A stretch of 64,000 nucleotides of DNA. Origin: Geodermatophilus dictyosporus. GTDB lineage: Bacteria > Actinomycetota > Actinomycetes > Mycobacteriales > Geodermatophilaceae. The translations under genes were made by a program, and so were the position numbers. Of this stretch, positions 28,787 to 36,678 are shown in pieces (positions within the stretch are counted from its first letter, which is position 1; each line of letters starts with the position of its first letter). Location: contig NZ_FOWQ01000012.1 in assembly GCF_900115505.1 (NCBI RefSeq), positions 83,260-147,259 on the forward strand, read 5' to 3'. The notes under the pieces are model-generated. The model had not been told where the DNA came from, ran no database searches, and worked only from the letters and a program-made list of their open reading frames with translations.

Positions 28787-29160
28787 CGGCGCCGCGGCTC
28801 AGACCCCGGCGGTCGTCCGCCGCCCGCGGCCTCGACGGCGTCGTCGGCGCCGAGGTCGCGAACGCGGGTCCCGCCGCAGGAGAGCGCCGCCACCAGCGTG
28901 ACGACGGCGCACACCGCGACGTACACGGCCACCCGGCCCGGTGTCGGGTCGGGGTCCGACGCCAGGCCGGGCCGCGCACCGCCCCCATGTGTCCCGGGAC
29001 AGTTCTGGCCGACGGACCATGTGTGCCCGGCCCATGTCCTGGGCCCGTCGCGGCGCGGGGGCCCGCCGTCCGGTCCATGTGCGGGAGCACCACCGTCCGG
29101 TGCACGGGTGTGTGGAGAGCACCCGTGGGAGTGACCGGCGCCACGGTCTACCGTGCCGCC
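28787..29160. other. Regulatory gap upstream of the bdhA-pucR pair; possible short membrane ORF on the minus strand
   Basis: The last part carries four spaced copies of CATGT preceded by C (near 28986, 29018, 29033 and 29086), three of them CATGTG, within 110 bp and likely regulator half-sites. On the minus strand an open frame ending at 28771 encodes GRVAVYVAVCAVVTLVAALS followed by an acidic/Arg tail, which looks like a one-helix membrane protein; I could not find a convincing start or ribosome-binding site, so it is not called as a gene. Confidence 0.4.
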
Positions 29161-29913
29161 ATGGGCGCGGAGGACCTCGAGGGTCGGCGGGCGATGGTGA
29201 CCGGTGGCGGCTCCGGCATCGGGCGGGCGGTGGCCGCGCGGCTGGCGGAGGCCGGCGCCGCGGTGGTCGTCGTCGACCGCGACGCCGCGGCCGCCGAGGA
29301 GGTGGCCGCCACGGTGGGGGGCACGGCCGTGACGGCGGACCTCTCCGACCTCGCCGCCGTCGACGCGCTCGACCTCGACGTCGACGTCCTGGTCAACAAC
29401 GCCGGCTTCCAGCACGTCGCGCCGGTGCACGAGTTCCCGGTCGAGGTCTTCTCGACCATCCAGCGGCTCATGGTGGAGGCGCCGTTCCGGCTGGTCCGCG
29501 GGGCGCTGCCGCACATGTACCGGCGCGGCTGGGGGCGGGTCGTCAACCTCACCTCGGTGCACGGCCACCGCGCCTCGCCCTACAAGTCGGCGTACGTGAC
29601 CGCCAAGCACGCGCTCGAGGGGCTGTCGAAGGTGGTCGCGCTCGAGGGGGCGCCCCACGGCGTCACCTCCAACTGCGTGGCGCCGGCCTACGTGCGCACG
29701 CCGCTGGTCGAGGGGCAGATCGCCGACCAGGCGCGCACGCACGGCATCTCCGAGGACGAGGTGGTCGAGCAGGTCATGCTCGCCCCCGCGGCGCTCAAGC
29801 GGCTCATCGAGCCGGCCGAGGTGGCCGAGGCCGTCGCCTGGCTGTGCTCGCCGGCCGCCACCTCGGTCACCGGCACCTCGCTGCGCATGGACGGTGGGTG
29901 GACCGCCCACTGA
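29161..29913 (+). CDS. bdhA: 3-hydroxybutyrate dehydrogenase (SDR family)
   Basis: The protein has 250 aa and oxidises 3-hydroxybutyrate to acetoacetate with NAD. It has the Rossmann motif VTGGGSGIGRAVA, the structural LVNNAGFQHV, and the catalytic Ser132, Tyr145 and Lys149 (SVHGHRASPYKSAYVTAKHA). The QHV after NNAG and the HGHRASP loop are typical of D-3-hydroxybutyrate dehydrogenases. Its stop overlaps the ATG of the PucR-type regulator, so the pair is translationally coupled, suggesting the regulator controls this catabolic step. Confidence 0.92.
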   Translation: MGAEDLEGRRAMVTGGGSGIGRAVAARLAEAGAAVVVVDRDAAAAEEVAATVGGTAVTADLSDLAAVDALDLDVDVLVNNAGFQHVAPVHEFPVEVFSTIQRLMVEAPFRLVRGALPHMYRRGWGRVVNLTSVHGHRASPYKSAYVTAKHALEGLSKVVALEGAPHGVTSNCVAPAYVRTPLVEGQIADQARTHGISEDEVVEQVMLAPAALKRLIEPAEVAEAVAWLCSPAATSVTGTSLRMDGGWTAH

Positions 29914-31874
29914 TGACCGGGCCAGGCAGGGTGCCGGCCGTGGCCCGGATCGGGGCACCGACCGCCGACGGCGCCGGCCGGTCCCCCCGCGCCACCTCCG
30001 CGGCCGCGGAGTACCTGCGGCTGGTGCTCGACGACGCCGCGGCGATCGAGTTCGAGGGGCCGCTGGTGCGCGCCCGGGCTGCGGGCGCCGACGCCGGGAC
30101 GCTCGCCGAGCTGGAGGGCGTGCGGCTGCTCGCGCTGCAGGTGCGCGCCGCGTTCGCCGCCCGCCGCCGCCGGGAGTCCGAGCTCTCGGCGCTGTTCGAC
30201 ACGGCCAGCGACCTGGCCACGCTGCGTGGCGTCGACTCGGTGCTCACCGCGATCGTCCGGCGCGCGCGGCAGCTGCTGGGCACCGACGTCTCCTACCTGA
30301 CGCTCAACGACGACGCCCGCGGCAACACCTACATGCGGGTGACCGACGGCTCCGTCTCGGCGCGGTTCCAGGCGCTGCGGCTGCCGATGGGCGCGGGCCT
30401 CGGCGGGCTGGTGGCGCAGACGGCGGCGCCGTACGCGACGGCGAGCTACTTCACCGACCCGCGGTTCCACCACACCGACGAGATCGACGACGGCGTCCGC
30501 GAGGAGGGCCTGGTCGCCATCCTCGGCGTCCCGCTGATCCGCGGGTCGCAGGTCATCGGGGTGCTCTACGCCGCCGACCGCACCGAGCGGGCCTTCGACC
30601 GCTCCGAGGTGGCGCTGCTGGGCTCGCTGGCCGCGCACGCCGCGATCGCCATCGACAACGCCCGGCTGCTGGAGGAGACCCGCACCGCGCTCGAGGAGCT
30701 GTCCGCGGCCACCCGCGAGCTCCGCGCGCACACCGAGTCGGTGGAGCGGGCCGCGGGCGCGCACGACCGGTTCATCGGCGTCGTCCTGCGCGGCGGTGGG
30801 GTGGAGGGTGTCGCGGCCGCCGTGACCGAGGCCCTCGGCGGCCGGATCACGGTGCTCGACGAGGAGGGCCGCCCGACCGCCGGGGACGACGGGGCGGCCG
30901 CGCTGCCGCCCGACCCCGCCGGCGCGCTGGCGCTGGCCCGTTCGACCGGCCGCACGGTCCGCGACGGCGAGTGGTGGACCGCCGCGGTCACCGTGGGCAG
31001 CGACCTCCTCGGCGGGCTGGTGCTCCGGCAGGCCGCCGACCTCTCCGACGCCGACCAGCGGATCCTCGAGCGCGCCGCGCTCGTGACCGCGCTGCTGCTG
31101 CTCATCCGGCGCACCGCCAGCGAGGCGGAGGGCCGGGTGCGCGGCGAGCTCGTCGACGAGCTGCTGACCGTGCCGCTGCGGGACCCCGACGGGCTGCGCG
31201 AGCGCGCCCGCCGCCTGGGCGCCGACCTCGACCGGCCGCTGGCGGTGGTCGCCGTCCGGGTGGACGAGCGCTGCCGGGGGCGGGCGCTGGCCGCCGCGAC
31301 CCACCTGGCCGCCACCCGCGGGGGTCTGGCCGGGACGCAGGACGGCCGCGTCGTGCTGTGCCTGCCCGACCTCGCCGCCGCGGACGCCGCCGCGCTGGTG
31401 CGCCGGGAGGTGGCCGCGGCGGTCGGCCGGCCGGTGACCGCGGGCGGCGCCGGGCCGGTGCACGGCCCCGCCGCGGTGGCCGGCGCCTGCGCAGAGGCGG
31501 GGCGCTGCGCGTCGACGCTGGAGGCGCTGGGGCGGGCCGGTGAGTCGGCCAGCGCCGACGAGCTCGGCTTCGTGGGGCTGCTCGTGGGCGAGGGCCGCGA
31601 CGTGCCGGGTTTCGTCGCCGCGACCCTGGCGCCGGTGCTCGACTACGACGCGCGCCGCGGCACCGACCTGGTGGCCACGCTGCGCGCCTGGTTCGACACC
31701 GGCGGCTCCCCCGCGCGGGCCGCCGAGGTGCTCACCGTGCACGTCAACACCGTCACCCAGCGGCTGGACCGGGTGGGCCGGCTGCTCGGCCGCGACTGGT
31801 CGGCGCCCGACCGCGCGCTGGAGCTGCAGCTGGCGCTGCGGCTGCACCGGCTGACGACCGCCGGGGGCGGCTGA
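29913..31874 (+). CDS. GAF-domain PucR-family transcriptional regulator
   Basis: The protein has 653 aa. A GAF domain (about 95-250: LFDTASDLATLRGVDSVLTA, MGAGLGGLVAQTAAPYATAS, EGLVAILGVPLIRGSQVIGV) is followed by a helix pair (about 250-285), a GGDEF-like/CdaR middle region and a C-terminal PucR helix-turn-helix (LRAWFDTGGSPARAAEVLTV, HVNTVTQRLDRVGRLLG). PucR/CdaR proteins activate purine, sugar-acid or ketone-body catabolism in response to a small ligand. The ATGA overlap with bdhA points to 3-hydroxybutyrate or a related compound as the signal; that is inference. Confidence 0.9.
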   Translation: MTGPGRVPAVARIGAPTADGAGRSPRATSAAAEYLRLVLDDAAAIEFEGPLVRARAAGADAGTLAELEGVRLLALQVRAAFAARRRRESELSALFDTASDLATLRGVDSVLTAIVRRARQLLGTDVSYLTLNDDARGNTYMRVTDGSVSARFQALRLPMGAGLGGLVAQTAAPYATASYFTDPRFHHTDEIDDGVREEGLVAILGVPLIRGSQVIGVLYAADRTERAFDRSEVALLGSLAAHAAIAIDNARLLEETRTALEELSAATRELRAHTESVERAAGAHDRFIGVVLRGGGVEGVAAAVTEALGGRITVLDEEGRPTAGDDGAAALPPDPAGALALARSTGRTVRDGEWWTAAVTVGSDLLGGLVLRQAADLSDADQRILERAALVTALLLLIRRTASEAEGRVRGELVDELLTVPLRDPDGLRERARRLGADLDRPLAVVAVRVDERCRGRALAAATHLAATRGGLAGTQDGRVVLCLPDLAAADAAALVRREVAAAVGRPVTAGGAGPVHGPAAVAGACAEAGRCASTLEALGRAGESASADELGFVGLLVGEGRDVPGFVAATLAPVLDYDARRGTDLVATLRAWFDTGGSPARAAEVLTVHVNTVTQRLDRVGRLLGRDWSAPDRALELQLALRLHRLTTAGGG

Positions 31875-31877
31875 CCG

Positions 31878-32057
31878 TCAGCCCAGGAACCCCGGCGGGA
31901 CGGTCGAGTCCCAGGTCTGCCGGCGCCTCCCGCAGCGCCGGCAGACCTGGTGGTCGGGGCCGCGCAGCCGCTCGTCCTCGGGGTGGCGCTGCACCCAGGC
32001 GTGCGCTCCCAGGAGGCACAGCAGGGGCTTCGGGGTGGTCCGCGTCTCGCCGGCCAT
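31878..32057 (-). CDS. Small cysteine-containing protein (59 aa), zinc-ribbon-like
   Basis: The ATG at 32057 has a weak GAGG upstream. The protein has one isolated Cys (LLCLLGAHAWVQRHPEDERL) and a CRRC pair (HQVCRRCGRRRQTWDS), which resembles half a zinc ribbon; similar short proteins occur across actinobacteria. It converges on the PucR gene (3-bp gap). The function is unknown. Confidence 0.65.
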   Translation of the reverse strand: MAGETRTTPKPLLCLLGAHAWVQRHPEDERLRGPDHQVCRRCGRRRQTWDSTVPPGFLG

Positions 32058-32153
32058 GGCGATCGCCTCCCTCGTCGGAGGCGACCAGGGTGGCACCGCG
32101 GCGTGTCCCGCGGGTGGGTCCGAGGTCCCTCCGGCCGCACCTACCCTGGTCCG

Positions 32154-33032
32154 GTGACCGCCGTCCTGCCCCGCCTGTCCGCGGCGGAGTGGACGGCGCG
32201 GGCCGCGGCGCACGACGCGCGGGTGCAGCGGTGGACCGCACCGCACCGGGAGCGCCGGCGCCGCGGCGAGAGCCACCCGGTGCTCGACTTCCTGTTCACC
32301 TACTACTCCGAGACGCCGGGCCGGCTGCGCCGCTGGCACCCGGGGCCCGGTGTCGCGCTGGCGCCGTCCGCCGACGGGCCGGCGCCGCACGCGGCCTGGC
32401 GGTGGTACGCGACCGGCGACGACGGGACGGTGCGCCTCGACGTCGCCGCCCTCCTGGCCGACCGCGGGCCGACCGTGCGCTTCGTGCGGGACCTGCTCGC
32501 CGCCACCGCGGCGCGGCCGGCGCACACCGGCTGCTTCGGGCTGCACGAGTGGGCGATGGTCTACCGCGCCGACGAGCGCCGGCACGCCGTCCCGCTGCGG
32601 CTGGGACGGGCGGGCACCGACGCCGTCGTGGAGTCCGCCACCGTCCGGTGCAGCCACCACGACGCGTTCCGCTTCTTCACCCCGGAGGCCGTCGGGCTCA
32701 ACCGGCTGCGGCCCACGCGGGACACGCAGGTCGCGACGGAGCAGCCGGGGTGCCTGCACGCGACGATGGACCTCTACAAGTGGGCGTACAAGCTCTCCCC
32801 CGCCGTCCCCGGCGAGCTGGTGGCCGACTGCTTCGCGCTCGCCGTCGAGGTGCGCGAGCTCGACATGCGGGCCTCGCCCTACGACCTCGCCGACCGCGGC
32901 TACGCACCGGTGCGGATCGAGACGCCGGAGGGCCGCGCGGAGTACGCGGCCGCCCAGCGCGCGTTCGCCGGCCGCGCCGCCCCGCTGCGGCAGCGCCTGG
33001 TCGACGTCTGCGACGAGCTGCTCGGCTCCTGA
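32154..33032 (+). CDS. Protein annotated in relatives as 3-methyladenine DNA glycosylase
   Basis: The protein has 292 aa from a GTG. Conserved blocks are LSAAEWTARAAAHDARVQRW, ESHPVLDFLFTYYSETPGRL, RRWHPGPGVAL, GCFGLHEWAMVYR and CLHATMDLYKWAYKLSPAVP. This family is widespread in actinobacteria and usually carries the glycosylase name by transfer, but no helix-hairpin-helix or AlkA/Tag/AAG active site is recognisable, so the name is weakly supported. The HEW, SHHD and HATMD motifs suggest a metal or acid-base active site. Confidence 0.8.
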   Translation: MTAVLPRLSAAEWTARAAAHDARVQRWTAPHRERRRRGESHPVLDFLFTYYSETPGRLRRWHPGPGVALAPSADGPAPHAAWRWYATGDDGTVRLDVAALLADRGPTVRFVRDLLAATAARPAHTGCFGLHEWAMVYRADERRHAVPLRLGRAGTDAVVESATVRCSHHDAFRFFTPEAVGLNRLRPTRDTQVATEQPGCLHATMDLYKWAYKLSPAVPGELVADCFALAVEVRELDMRASPYDLADRGYAPVRIETPEGRAEYAAAQRAFAGRAAPLRQRLVDVCDELLGS

Positions 33033-33082
33033 CCTCCCCGCGGTCGCCGGGGCCGGCCGCAGCGACGCCGTACGGTCGGGAG

Positions 33083-33913
33083 GTGACCTCCGCACGCTCC
33101 GACCGCTGGCTGCGGCTCGACGGCACCACGAACACCCGGGACCTCGGCGGCCTGCCCACCACCGACGGCGGGACGACGGCGTTCGGCCGGGTGCTGCGCA
33201 GCGACAACCTGCAGACGCTCAGCGACGACGACGTCCGCCGGCTGGTCGGCGAGCTGCGGCTGCGCGACGTGGTCGACCTGCGCACCACCGCCGAGGTGCT
33301 GCTCGAGGGCCGCGGCCCGCTGCGGTCGGTCGAGGAGGTCACCCACCGGCACTTCACGCTGCTGCCCGAGCGGGGCCACCACACCGACGTGTTCGCCGTC
33401 GAGGAGGACGAGCTGCCCGACCTGCCGGCCGACTGGGTGGAGACGGTGCTGCCGCGGCAGACCACCGAGGCCGACGAGGTCGAGCCGCCGGCGGTGCGCG
33501 CCTACCTCGGGTACCTGCACCACCGGCCGGAGAACGTGGTCGCGGCGCTGCGCGCGCTGGCCGACGGCGACGGGGACGGCGCCGCGGTCGTGCACTGCGC
33601 GGCGGGCAAGGACCGCACGGGGGTGGTCGTCATGTTCGCGCTCGCGGTCGCCGGCGTGCCGGACGAGGAGATCGTGGCCGACTACGCGATGACCGCCGAG
33701 GTCATCGACGACCTGGTGGCCAAGCTGCGCGAGTCGCCGACCTACGCCGAGGACATGTCCCGGCGCGACGTGGCCAGCCACACGCCGCGGGGGGAGACGA
33801 TGCGGCGCGTGCTCGAGCTGCTGCGCGAGCGGCACGGCGGCCCGCTGGGCTGGCTGGACGCGCACGGCTTCGGCGCCCGCGAGCAGGCCGCGCTGCGCGC
33901 CCGGCTGCGCTGA
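33083..33913 (+). CDS. Tyrosine-protein phosphatase (DSP/LipA-like family)
   Basis: The protein has 276 aa from a GTG with GGGAGG upstream. The CX5R signature HCAAGKDRTGVVVMFALA is near residue 171 and the conserved N-terminal blocks NTRDLGGLPTTDGG and RSDNLQTLSDDDVRRL are those of the Y_phosphatase3 family (such as PtpB), cytoplasmic or secreted phosphatases with broad phospho-Tyr and phospholipid activity. No signal peptide is present. It stands 50 bp after the glycosylase-type gene and may be co-transcribed. Confidence 0.9.
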   Translation: MTSARSDRWLRLDGTTNTRDLGGLPTTDGGTTAFGRVLRSDNLQTLSDDDVRRLVGELRLRDVVDLRTTAEVLLEGRGPLRSVEEVTHRHFTLLPERGHHTDVFAVEEDELPDLPADWVETVLPRQTTEADEVEPPAVRAYLGYLHHRPENVVAALRALADGDGDGAAVVHCAAGKDRTGVVVMFALAVAGVPDEEIVADYAMTAEVIDDLVAKLRESPTYAEDMSRRDVASHTPRGETMRRVLELLRERHGGPLGWLDAHGFGAREQAALRARLR

Positions 33914-33943
33914 GCGCCCGGATGCGGTGGACTCCGCGCCGGG

Positions 33944-36070
33944 TCAGCTCGCCGGGCGCGGGGAGGGCGTCGGCGGGCGGTCGCGGTGCTTGTGCCGGTA
34001 CATCGCGGCGTCGGCGTCGCGCAGCAGCTGCTCGGCGACGGCCGCGACGTCGCTCACCCGGCCGCTGTGCACCGCCACACCGGTGCTGGTGCCGACGTCG
34101 ACGGGGGTGCCGTCGAGCCGGAAGGGATCGCCGAAGGCCTCGGCCACCCGGGCGACCACGCTGCCGGCGTCGGCGGGGGTGCCCAGCCGCGGCAGGAGCA
34201 CGGCGAACTCGTCGCCGCTGAGCCGGCCGACCGTGTCGCCGGGACGGACCGCGGCGCGCAGCCGGGCCGAGACCTGGCGCAGCAGCTCGTCACCGGCTGC
34301 GTGGCCGAGCGTGTCGTTGACCGCCTTGAAGCGGTCCAGGTCGCAGAACAGGACGCCGACGGCGCCGCCGTCCGGCACCGCGGCCAGGGCTGCGGCCAGG
34401 CGCTCGCGGAACAGCACCCGGTTGGGCAGCCCGGTCAGCGCGTCGTGGGTCGCCTGGTGGCGGACGGTCTCGAGCAGCCGGGCCTTCTGCAGGGCGGTCG
34501 AGGCCTGGTCGCCGACACCGCGCAGCCGCGCCAACACGTCGCGGTCGGGGCCGTCCCCGAGCTCACCCGCCGTCCAGCTGGCGGTGACGACGCCGAGGAA
34601 GGTGGTACCGGCCAGCAGCGGCACGGCGACGGCGCTGTGCAGGTCGAGGGAGCCCAGCAGCGTCCGGAGCGGGCCGCTGCTCCGGTCGGTGTCGAGGACC
34701 CGCGGCTCGCGGTCCGACAGCATCCCGAACAGCTCGGGCACGTCCTCGGCGCGCAGCGTGGTGGTGCGCAGGACGATCTCGGCCTCGGGGCGCAGCCCCA
34801 CGCAGGCGGTGGTCCGCAGGGCCGCGCTCGCCGGCTCCCAGAGCATGACGCCGGAGCTGCCGCAGCCGACGATCCGGGGCAGCGCGTCGGCGACCACGGC
34901 GCAGACCTCGTCGGCGTCGGCGGCCAGGGCCAGCCGGTGCGCCAGGTCGAGCAGCGCGCCGGCCCGCCGGGCCTCCGAGCGGCTGTCCTCGAGCGCCAGG
35001 ACCAGGTCCAGGGCCGCGGCGGCGTGGCCGGCGTAGGCGGCGAGCATGGCCCGTTCGTCGCCGAGGCCGCCGTCGCCGGGGCGGTGCAGTGCGGCCAGCC
35101 GGCCGTGGGTGCGCCGGGCGGAGGCGACGTCCACGGTCACCGCGCCCGGGCCGAGGTCCTCACCGGCGAGCAGCCGCGCGGTGAGGCCGGGGACCTCCGC
35201 GGCGGGCAGGCCGGCGCTGTGCACCAGCGGGGCGCCCCCGCCGGGTGCGGAGACGGCCAGCAGGTAGGCGGGCGCGAGGACGGCGGCCGCGGCGCGCTCC
35301 ACGATGCGGGCGAGGACCGTCTCGAGGTCACCGCCGTCGACCAGGTCGGTGGCCGCCGACTGCAGGCTGCGGACCTGCTCGCGCAGCGCCGTCAGCTCGG
35401 GGTCGGCCGACACCGAGCGCCGCCGGCCCCACGGCCGGCGGGACCGCCGGTCCCAGGAGAGGTGGTAGACGCACGCCTCGTACCCGGAGGACTCGCACTC
35501 CTCGTGCACGACGCGCGCCGGGGCCAGGCCGAAGATCGTGGGGATCATCGTGATCAGGCCGCGGGCGTAGTCGCAGTCGAGGCGCGAGTGCGCGTAGCCG
35601 TCGTGCAGCTCGTAGCGCAGCGTCGCCGAGGTGGGCCCGACCTCCTGGACGGTCATCGTCGAGGTGGTGCTGAAGTTGGCGACCGCCTTGGGCAGCCGCT
35701 GGAAGACCTGGCGCGGGGAACCCATCGCGCGCACGAGCACCACCAGGGCCGGCGCCATCCCGGTGCGGAGCGACTCCGCGCCCATGCGGAACATGACGTT
35801 CGGGTCGCCGAGCAGCTCGGTGGCGGCGGTGAACAGCCGGATCCGGGTCTCGTAGCTGGTCCAGGTCGAGGGCTGGGTGAGCTCCTCGGCGGTGTGGGGG
35901 ACCTGCGCCCGGCGCAGCACCTCCTGCACCGCGTCCTCGCCGAGCTCCTGGCGGACGAAGGCGAGGACCAGCCCCGTGGTCGCGCCGGACGTCTCCCGTG
36001 CCTCGGCGGGGGCTCCCGCGGGCTCGGGTCTGCCGGGTCCGGGTCGTGCCCCCGGACGTCCTCCACTCAT
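33944..36070 (-). CDS. Diguanylate cyclase (GGDEF) with N-terminal sensory domain and two GAF domains
   Basis: The protein has 708 aa. An N-terminal domain (about 30-185: LVLAFVRQELGEDAVQEVLR, RLDCDYARGLITMIPTIFGL, CESSGYEACVYHLSW) with a C-x(5)-C pair resembles 4-vinyl-reductase or H-NOX-like ligand-binding domains. Two GAF-like domains follow (about 215-375 and 385-540). The C-terminal GGDEF domain has HDALTGLPNRVLFRERLAAA, FCDLDRFKAVNDTLGHAAGD and the signature SGDEF near 621, a variant normally active. No EAL domain is present. It should make c-di-GMP in response to a small ligand. Confidence 0.88.
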   Translation of the reverse strand: MSGGRPGARPGPGRPEPAGAPAEARETSGATTGLVLAFVRQELGEDAVQEVLRRAQVPHTAEELTQPSTWTSYETRIRLFTAATELLGDPNVMFRMGAESLRTGMAPALVVLVRAMGSPRQVFQRLPKAVANFSTTSTMTVQEVGPTSATLRYELHDGYAHSRLDCDYARGLITMIPTIFGLAPARVVHEECESSGYEACVYHLSWDRRSRRPWGRRRSVSADPELTALREQVRSLQSAATDLVDGGDLETVLARIVERAAAAVLAPAYLLAVSAPGGGAPLVHSAGLPAAEVPGLTARLLAGEDLGPGAVTVDVASARRTHGRLAALHRPGDGGLGDERAMLAAYAGHAAAALDLVLALEDSRSEARRAGALLDLAHRLALAADADEVCAVVADALPRIVGCGSSGVMLWEPASAALRTTACVGLRPEAEIVLRTTTLRAEDVPELFGMLSDREPRVLDTDRSSGPLRTLLGSLDLHSAVAVPLLAGTTFLGVVTASWTAGELGDGPDRDVLARLRGVGDQASTALQKARLLETVRHQATHDALTGLPNRVLFRERLAAALAAVPDGGAVGVLFCDLDRFKAVNDTLGHAAGDELLRQVSARLRAAVRPGDTVGRLSGDEFAVLLPRLGTPADAGSVVARVAEAFGDPFRLDGTPVDVGTSTGVAVHSGRVSDVAAVAEQLLRDADAAMYRHKHRDRPPTPSPRPAS

Positions 36071-36378
36071 GCCCGCTCCATCGGCACCGCCCGGTCTCGG
36101 GTTGAGCCACCCGACCCCAAGGGGGGCACCCGGTGCGACGATCAGGTGACCTGGTCGTCGCGCGTCCTCCCCGACGGTGGGCGGTGAGGGAGGACGGGCT
36201 GCGGTGCGCGAGGACGCCGGCGGCACCGGCCCCGGACAGGGCTCGGCCCCGGACCGCGAGCGCGGGCCGGGGCCGTGAGACGGGCCGTGAGGCCGGCCTC
36301 CCCGTACGTCGGGGAGCGGCCCCGCTGCAGGGTCCCGCACCGGGCGCCGGCGAGGTGCGGGGGCAGCGAGGTCCTTCG
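36071..36378. other. Gene-free gap containing a hairpin repeat
   Basis: Open frames here have shadow-like composition (Arg/Pro/Gly) and I support none. A short hairpin (CTCCCCG-N4-CGGGGAG) lies near 36298-36315. The main feature is the structured repeat at 36321-36381, which runs into the stop codon of the next minus-strand gene. Confidence 0.5.
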
Positions 36379-36381
36379 TCA
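36321..36381 (-). repeat. Structured 3'-end repeat, copy A
   Basis: Roughly three quarters of the bases match 61660-61719. The stems are GCTGC/GCAGC (36324-36328 with 36363-36367) and CCCGCACC/GGTGCGGG (36334-36341 with 36354-36361). Both copies end at the stop codon of a minus-strand gene and form a terminator-like hairpin on that transcript. Confidence 0.65.
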
Positions 36382-36525
36382 GACGCGCGGCGTCCAGGCG
36401 CTGTTGGCCATGGTGAGCAGCTCGTCGCGCATCGCCGGGCTGCTGCTGCGGGCGAGGGCCCGGTCGAGGGCGCGCCGCGTCCGAGCCGCCTGCCGCCGCT
36501 GCCGCCAGGTGGTCCCGCTGTTCAT
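36379..36525 (-). CDS. Small basic protein (48 aa)
   Basis: The ATG at 36525 follows GAGGAGA. The sequence MNSGTTWRQRRQAARTRRAL continues DRALARSSSPAMRDELLTMA and ends with TPRV. It is a basic, probably helical protein; very similar short proteins recur in actinobacteria, often beside GGDEF or stress genes. An AT-richer stretch upstream (36550-36600) could hold its promoter. The function is unknown. Confidence 0.7.
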   Translation of the reverse strand: MNSGTTWRQRRQAARTRRALDRALARSSSPAMRDELLTMANSAWTPRV

Positions 36526-36678
36526 GTCCGTCGTCTCCTCTGCGGTACTTCCGGTGGGTGCACCAGTAGTAAAGCAGGCAGATCCGCGGATATTCCGACG
36601 ATGCTGAGGTCGTGTAGGTCACTTCCCGACGATCGTTCACCCTGAGGGGTGAGACCGGCCCCGCGGCCGGCCCCCATC

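Noticed and set aside
28771..28940. Possible one-helix membrane protein on the minus strand
   Set aside because: The hydrophobic segment is convincing but no start codon with a ribosome-binding site could be found; kept only as a note in the gap entry.
36133..36645. Plus-strand open frame of 170 codons in the gap before ptsI
   Set aside because: Arg/Ala/Pro-rich composition, and it runs opposite the 48-aa minus-strand gene and the hairpin repeat.
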